The translations under genes and the position numbers were made by a program. DNA of 64,000 nt from Paracoccus sulfuroxidans (GTDB lineage Bacteria > Pseudomonadota > Alphaproteobacteria > Rhodobacterales > Rhodobacteraceae): NCBI RefSeq assembly GCF_007830335.1, contig NZ_VLKU01000002.1, forward strand, positions 372,001 through 436,000, given 5' to 3'. Below, piece after piece: positions 59,514 through 64,000 of this stretch. The stretch's first letter is position 1; every line of letters begins with the position of its first letter. The notes under the pieces are model-generated. The model made no database searches. It saw only the letters and a list, made by a program, of their open reading frames with translations, and was not told where the DNA came from.

Positions 59514-60356
59514 ATGATGACGAGCAACATTCTGGAACTGTCCAAGGACCTGCTGGACCCCGAACTTCAGCACGAATTGGTCGAAACCCAAACTATGAAC
59601 GGCACGACCTATGCCCTGATCGAGCAATGGGGCGAGATCGAGGCCGGTCTGACGCTGGTCGCCGTGGAGGACGGTCAGGCCAGACGTCTCACTGCAGACC
59701 TGCTGAGCGATCCCGAGGCGGGCTCCATTGACCCCGCGATCATTCAGGGATTTTTCCAAGGTGAAGAACTGCTTGGCCAGATCTCGCAGGACATCGATCT
59801 CCCTGATCTGCCGGATCCGATTATGCCTTTGCCGGGGCTTGACCAAATTCTGGCGGTACCGAGGGGCGGTCACCTGAGCCAGCGCGACCTACTGACCGCG
59901 GTTCACAACCTTGCAATCTGGGGCACGACAGCCGACGGGCAGGTCGAGATGAACTCGCGCCTGCTTGCGCCAGCCGTGACGAACCGAGGGCGTCGTGCCT
60001 GCGCCTGGGCGGTCAATCGCATTGTCGCTTTCGCCTTGGGACGTCCCGCTGGCGGCGGTCTGGCCACAGCCGAGATGGTAAAGGTGCTTCGCGCCCGCGA
60101 CTTTCCCGTTTCGCGTACGTCAGCACAGCCCGGCGCGATTATCATTTCACCGACGACCGGCAACCGGATCGGGCATGTCGGCATTCTTGGGGAAGGCGAT
60201 CTGATCTATTCGAACTCGACCGATCTGGGAAACTGGACCCAATCCCACACCATCGCCAAATGGCAGAACTATTACGGAGGCGGAAAAGGGCTGACGGTCG
60301 AGTTCTACCACCTCAACCCGGCGCGGTTCGCGATCAGCCCCATGCCAGTAGCCTGA
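59514..60356 (+). CDS. Putative cysteine peptidase/amidase (CHAP or NlpC-like)
   Basis: A 280-residue protein without signal peptide. The N-terminal about 120 residues are acidic and unassigned (LEAGLTLVAVEDGQ-like strands, then a DLPDLPDPIMPLPGLD linker). The C-terminal domain carries a Cys-His arrangement of papain-like cell-wall hydrolases: Cys163 in RGRRACAWAVNRIV, His221 in GNRIGHVGILGEGDLIYSNS with Asn234 as possible third residue, preceded by QPGAIIISP. The fold is an inference from spacing. It lies 177 nt after tRNA-Gly, alone on the plus strand, so it could be a cargo gene of a lost element or a secreted effector. Start could be 59511 (GTG), 59514 or 59517. Confidence 0.68.
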   Translation: MMTSNILELSKDLLDPELQHELVETQTMNGTTYALIEQWGEIEAGLTLVAVEDGQARRLTADLLSDPEAGSIDPAIIQGFFQGEELLGQISQDIDLPDLPDPIMPLPGLDQILAVPRGGHLSQRDLLTAVHNLAIWGTTADGQVEMNSRLLAPAVTNRGRRACAWAVNRIVAFALGRPAGGGLATAEMVKVLRARDFPVSRTSAQPGAIIISPTTGNRIGHVGILGEGDLIYSNSTDLGNWTQSHTIAKWQNYYGGGKGLTVEFYHLNPARFAISPMPVA

Positions 60357-60377
60357 GAGGTTCGGCAGGCGATCACC

Positions 60378-61841
60378 CTAAAGCAGCTCTCGGATCGCCT
60401 GCGCAATCCGGGCAACCCCCTCGGGGATCCGCTCGACCGGGATCGAGGAATAGGCCAGCCGATAGAAGGTGCCGCCCATCGCGGGCTCGGCGAAGAAGGG
60501 ATGGCCGGGCTCGATCAGTACGTCACGCTCACGCAGGATATGGCCCAGCCGCGCCGCGTCGATGCCTGCGGGCAGCGTCAGCCAGAAGCTTGAGCCGCCC
60601 TGCCCGCCCCCCGGCGCTAGCTGCAACCCGCTGTCCCGGATGGCTGTGTCCATCACTTCGCGCCGTGCGGCATAGGCGCGGCGCATCCGATTCATCTGGG
60701 CGTCGTAATGGCCCAGCGAGAGGAAATTCGCCAAGGTCCGCTGCAACAGCCCCGGAGGATGGCGCAGCATCAGGGAGCGCAGCGCGCGGGCCTCGGAAAT
60801 GACGGGCGGTGCAGCGACGATGTAGCCCAGCCGCAGCCCCGGAAAAACCGATTTCGAGAATGAGCCGATGTGGATGACCGCCCCCGCCTCATCCATCGCC
60901 TTCAAGGCAGGCAGGGACGAGCCGGAATAGGACATCTCGAATTCGTAATCATCCTCGACAATGGCGCAGCCCTGCGCCAGCGCGTGGCGCAAGAGTGCGC
61001 GGCGACGCTCGACCGGCATGGTTGCGCCGGTGGGGCTGTGATGGCTGGCGGTGGTGAAGACCGCCTTCAGCCCGGCAGGGATCGCATCGGGCGGCAGGCC
61101 ATGGGCGTCGACAGGAACCGGGTGGATGCGGGCGCCGGTGTGCGACAGGATCTCGCGCAGGCCGGGATAGCAGGGATCCTCGATCGCACAGGCTCCGCCC
61201 CGCGCCAGCAGAATCTCAACCACCAGCCACAGCGCGTTCTGCGCGCCCAGCGTCAGCAGGATATCCTCGGCCCGCGCCCGGATGCCCCGGCGCGGCAGGA
61301 TGTGGCGGGCGATATAGTCGACCAGTTCGGGATCATCCTCGCCGTAAAGATCGCCGGTCATGGGCGCGAATTCGCGCCGCCCCAGCGAGCGCACGGCGCA
61401 GTCGCGCCAGGCCGAAAGGTCCACGAGCTGCGGGTCGGCCTGACCATAGACGAAGGGAAAACGATACCGCCGCCAGTCCGAGACCCGGTCGCGGCGCTGC
61501 GCGCGGGCATAGCGGTCCTCGACATGCAGGCTCCAGTCGAAGGGCACGGGTGCGGGGCGCGTGCCTGCGGTCGCCTGCGCGGTCTCGATCCGGCCCGAGA
61601 TGAACAGGCCCGCACGGTCGCGCGAGGTCAGGTAATCGGTCGCCACCAGCTCGGCAAAGACCTGCGTCACGGTGACCCGCGCCACGCCCAGATGCCGCGC
61701 CAGACTGCGACTTGAGGGCAGTTTCTCGCCCGCGCGGAACCGTCCCTCCAGCACGCCCTCGACGATCTGGCGGCGCAGCTGGTGCTGCAGGGTCTGCTCA
61801 AGACTGCGGTCAAGCAGGAAGGCTTCGGCGGGAATCGTCAT
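60378..61841 (-). CDS. MocR/GntR-type regulator with aminotransferase domain, probably TauR
   Basis: A 487-residue PLP-dependent transcription factor. The N-terminal GntR helix-turn-helix is LEGRFRAGEKLPSSRSLARH and LGVARVTVTQVFAELVATDY. The aminotransferase-like domain contains SFSKSVFPGLRLGY with the PLP lysine and AIVEDDYEFEMSYSGSSL. It sits directly downstream of a taurine-pyruvate aminotransferase on the same strand. In R. capsulatus, TauR of this family activates tpa and taurine uptake genes, so TauR is the likely identity; other MocR regulators (e.g. PdxR, GabR) are alternatives. Confidence 0.85.
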   Translation of the reverse strand: MTIPAEAFLLDRSLEQTLQHQLRRQIVEGVLEGRFRAGEKLPSSRSLARHLGVARVTVTQVFAELVATDYLTSRDRAGLFISGRIETAQATAGTRPAPVPFDWSLHVEDRYARAQRRDRVSDWRRYRFPFVYGQADPQLVDLSAWRDCAVRSLGRREFAPMTGDLYGEDDPELVDYIARHILPRRGIRARAEDILLTLGAQNALWLVVEILLARGGACAIEDPCYPGLREILSHTGARIHPVPVDAHGLPPDAIPAGLKAVFTTASHHSPTGATMPVERRRALLRHALAQGCAIVEDDYEFEMSYSGSSLPALKAMDEAGAVIHIGSFSKSVFPGLRLGYIVAAPPVISEARALRSLMLRHPPGLLQRTLANFLSLGHYDAQMNRMRRAYAARREVMDTAIRDSGLQLAPGGGQGGSSFWLTLPAGIDAARLGHILRERDVLIEPGHPFFAEPAMGGTFYRLAYSSIPVERIPEGVARIAQAIRELL

Positions 61842-61877
61842 GGCGGGCTTTCAGAACTCACGCGCCGATCAAGCCCT

Positions 61878-61911
61878 GAAGGGCGCGGCGGTTCAACCCG
61901 TCGCGCCCTTC
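61878..61911 (-). other. Stem-loop between tpa and the MocR regulator gene
   Basis: GAAGGGCGCG / CGCGCCCTTC (10 bp) with a 14-nt loop, in the 116-nt gap. No T-run follows on the minus strand, so it may be a weak terminator that lets some transcripts reach the regulator gene. Confidence 0.5.
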
Positions 61912-61957
61912 CGATCAGTCATCGGGCGGCGGTGGGAGGAACCGCCCGGCAGGGAGA

Positions 61958-63337
61958 TCAGGCAAAGACCTTCGTCAGCGCGCGGTCGATGGCATTGGTG
62001 ATATTGTCGATGTCATCGGCGCTGGCGATCAGCGCGGGCGACAGGCACAGCGTGTTGTTCAGCCCCGCCAGCGAGCGGTTGGTCGCCCCGATAATGACGC
62101 CCTGCGCCATGCAATCGGCGACGACGGCCTGCACGCGCTTTTCGTCCATCGGCTCTTTCGTGGCGCGGTCCTGCACAAGCTCTGCCCCGCAGAACAGGCC
62201 CTTGCCGCGCACGTCGCCGATCACCGCATGCTTGTCCATCAGCGTGGTCAGGTTGTCCATCAGCCGGTCGCCCATGGCGATGGTGTTTTCCAAGAGGTTC
62301 TCTTCCTCGATGATGCGCATGTTTTCCAGCGCCGCGACCGGGCCTGCGGTGCAGCCGCCGAAGGTCGAGATGTCGCGGAAATAGCTCATCGTGTCTTCGG
62401 GGCTGTCCTTGAACATCTCGAAGACGCGCTCCGAGGTGACGGTGCAGGAGATCGCCGCATAGCCCGAGGCCACGCCCTTCGCCATGGTGACGAAATCGGG
62501 CTCGATCCCGTATTGCTGATAGCCGAACCAGGTGCCGGTGCGGCCAAGGCCGCAGACGACCTCGTCGATGTGCAGCAGGATGTCGTATTTGCGGCAGATT
62601 TCCTGCACGCGCTGCCAATAGCCCTCGGGGGGCACGATGACACCGCCGCCTGCGGTCACAGGCTCCAGCACGATGGCGCCCACGGTGTCGGGGCCTTCGC
62701 GCAGGATCACCTCTTCAATGGCATCGGCGGCGCGCTGGCCGTAATTCTCGACATCCCATTGCGCGCGGTACTCAAGGCAATGCGGGACCGCGACGAACCC
62801 GTCCGGATAGGGCCCGTATTGCGCCGCCCGCTGCGGCTGACCCGAGGTCGCCAGCGTCCCGATGGTGGTGCCGTGGTAATCGCGGTCGCGGTAGAGGATC
62901 TTCCACTTCTTGCCGCCGTGTTTGTGGTGCGAGATCTGGCGCACCATCTTGTAGACCTTCTCATTCGCCTCGGAACCCGAGTTCGAATAATAGACGCGGG
63001 TCAGGCCCGGCATCTTTTCGATCAGGCGTTGCGCAAACAGCGCGCCCGGCACGGTGCCAGCGGCACCCGCATAATAGTTCAGCTTGATCAGCTGGTCGCG
63101 CACGGCATTGGCGATGCTTTCGCGGCCATAGCCCACGTTGACGGTCCAGACCCCGCCCGAGACGCCGTCGAGATATTCCTTCCCGGTCGCATCCCACAGG
63201 CGCATCCCCTTGCCTTCCACGAAAACGCGGGGATCGGCGGTTTCATAGCCCTTGTGCTGGCTCAGGTGATGCCAGACATGCGCCCGGTCGGCTTCGACCA
63301 CATGCGTAAGATCGTTGACGGAAAGATCGAGGGTCAT
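61958..63337 (-). CDS. tpa: Taurine-pyruvate aminotransferase
   Basis: A class III PLP enzyme converting taurine and pyruvate to sulfoacetaldehyde and alanine (459 residues). The start LTHVVEADRAHVWHHLSQHK and the stretches VSGGVWTVNVGYGRESIANA, YYSNSGSEANEKVYKMVRQI, REGPDTVGAIVLEPVTAGGG and DEVVCGLGRTGTWFGYQQYG closely follow the known Paracoccus Tpa sequences as I recall them. The PLP lysine is in FVTMAKGVASGY. ATG 63337 follows GCAGGAGC; upstream in-frame codons to 63436 are unsupported. Sulfoacetaldehyde acetyltransferase (xsc) is not in the window. Confidence 0.92.
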   Translation of the reverse strand: MTLDLSVNDLTHVVEADRAHVWHHLSQHKGYETADPRVFVEGKGMRLWDATGKEYLDGVSGGVWTVNVGYGRESIANAVRDQLIKLNYYAGAAGTVPGALFAQRLIEKMPGLTRVYYSNSGSEANEKVYKMVRQISHHKHGGKKWKILYRDRDYHGTTIGTLATSGQPQRAAQYGPYPDGFVAVPHCLEYRAQWDVENYGQRAADAIEEVILREGPDTVGAIVLEPVTAGGGVIVPPEGYWQRVQEICRKYDILLHIDEVVCGLGRTGTWFGYQQYGIEPDFVTMAKGVASGYAAISCTVTSERVFEMFKDSPEDTMSYFRDISTFGGCTAGPVAALENMRIIEEENLLENTIAMGDRLMDNLTTLMDKHAVIGDVRGKGLFCGAELVQDRATKEPMDEKRVQAVVADCMAQGVIIGATNRSLAGLNNTLCLSPALIASADDIDNITNAIDRALTKVFA

Positions 63338-63610
63338 GCCATAGCTCCTGCGCAGGCTGTTTTCCCGACCGTGCGCCTTGTGGGCCGAAAATGATAGAGC
63401 CAGTTTTTCCAACTTGCCCAGACCAGTTCGAATCACGCGACCAGACCATGAAGGCGGCGTCAGGCCCTACCGGGCGAGGGACCGCCGAGCCTCTATCTAG
63501 GATTGCGCCCGCGCGGCGCGTCCGACAACCATGACATGAATCCGCGCAGTTTATTGCCGCCGGACAAGCGGGAAGTTGCAGGATCACCAGCAAAACCCCA
63601 TAAAATCCTT

Positions 63611-64000
63611 ATGTCGCGTATCGATAGTTCCATAACCAGTGCCCCCTCTGCTGCGCCCGATTGGCTGGTCGACCTGTCGTCGGCCAAGTATCGCAGCGGC
63701 TTTTTCATCTCGGACAAAGAGTTCGCGATCCAGCACACGCATCGCAAGGCGGACGTGCTGTTCGTGACCTTCGACAACCTGTCGAACGCCCGCGATCCGC
63801 TGCGCGTGCGCGACCCTTGGGGCTATGGCTTCGCGGCGAAATCGGAATGGTCACATCTGGGCGTCCTCTCGTTCCGCCCGAACTGGTTTCGCAACGATCA
63901 CCTGTTCGAGCAGCTGCAGCGACTGGCCCGCGACGACCTCTTCAAGCGCTATCGCCGCGTGGTCTTTGCCGGAACCTCGATGGGGGGCTATGCGGCCTGC
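63611..64000 (+). CDS. Serine-hydrolase-like protein (partial, runs off the window)
   Basis: The first 130 codons of a gene cut by the window end. The segment FAGTSMGGYAAC, right at the edge, is a GxSxG nucleophile elbow of alpha/beta hydrolases; before it come KADVLFVTFDNLSNARDP, WGYGFAAKSEWSHLGVLSF and DLFKRYRRVV, a beta-strand pattern that fits that fold. Similar proteins are found in Rhodobacteraceae polysaccharide loci, but I cannot assign a substrate. The ATG at 63611 lacks a good ribosome site, so the true start is uncertain. Divergent from tpa over 273 nt in which I recognise no clear motif. Confidence 0.72.
   Translation, partial: MSRIDSSITSAPSAAPDWLVDLSSAKYRSGFFISDKEFAIQHTHRKADVLFVTFDNLSNARDPLRVRDPWGYGFAAKSEWSHLGVLSFRPNWFRNDHLFEQLQRLARDDLFKRYRRVVFAGTSMGGYAAC

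Overview
The window reads as a chromosomal segment of a GC-rich alphaproteobacterium of the Rhodobacteraceae/Paracoccaceae, most likely Paracoccus or a close relative. Reasons: a gene transfer agent (GTA) structural cluster with the Rhodobacter capsulatus gene order; the nifR3(dusB)-ntrB-ntrC-ntrY-ntrX-trkA-trkH-hfq-hflX block of this class; a taurine-pyruvate aminotransferase closely resembling the Paracoccus enzyme; and family-typical DUF2793, DUF2927 and Hint proteins. This assignment is inferred from gene content; no 16S gene is present.

Layout. 0.1-5.3 kb: Hint-domain protein, a periplasmic 5'-nucleotidase, DUF952-pyrD, and cysE with a large dyad in its leader. 5.3-20.1 kb (minus strand): a complete, uninterrupted GTA cluster, g1 (small terminase) to g15 (TIM-barrel tail/host-specificity protein) plus a DUF2793 protein, with a candidate promoter and a terminator-like hairpin ahead of g1. 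20.2-21.7 kb: two unassigned, translationally coupled genes (large proline-rich protein followed by a small exported protein). 21.8-24.3 kb: fabF-mltG. 24.4-30.2 kb (plus strand): telA - DUF2927 lipoprotein - SPFH/GYF protein - zinc-ribbon membrane protein - pfkB kinase, a candidate envelope-stress module. 30.2-42.4 kb (minus): hflX, hfq, trkH, trkA, ntrX, ntrY, ntrC, ntrB, dusB. 42.6-44.0 kb: L-serine ammonia-lyase. 44.2-48.0 kb: Thr/Pro-rich lipoprotein, YjbH and YjbF exopolysaccharide-type genes, facing a small Asp-tailed exported protein. 48.6-51.7 kb: znuB, znuC and zur divergent from znuA, with a Zur-type palindrome between them. 51.8-58 kb: hemP, an RluB-like pseudouridine synthase with a 21-copy repeat tail, tadA, pyruvate carboxylase. 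58-64 kb: two small membrane genes, tRNA-Gly(GCC), a putative cysteine cell-wall hydrolase, a MocR/TauR regulator, tpa, and the start of a serine-hydrolase-like gene cut by the window end.

How the genes fit together. The GTA block would make a phage-like particle that packages host DNA: terminase g1/g2, portal g3, protease g4, capsid g5, connectors g6-g8, tail g9-g11, baseplate and tip g12-g15. The ntr block senses nitrogen and redox state and lies beside potassium uptake and RNA-chaperone genes. ZnuABC/Zur handles zinc limitation, and Tpa/TauR handles taurine catabolism. No gene-free stretch exceeds 300 bases. The longest (58977-59261, 63338-63610, 42402-42631, 48415-48629) hold promoters, hairpins or nothing I recognise. 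Most genes are tightly coupled by ATGA overlaps. I see no insertion sequence, CRISPR array, rRNA gene or conventional prophage.
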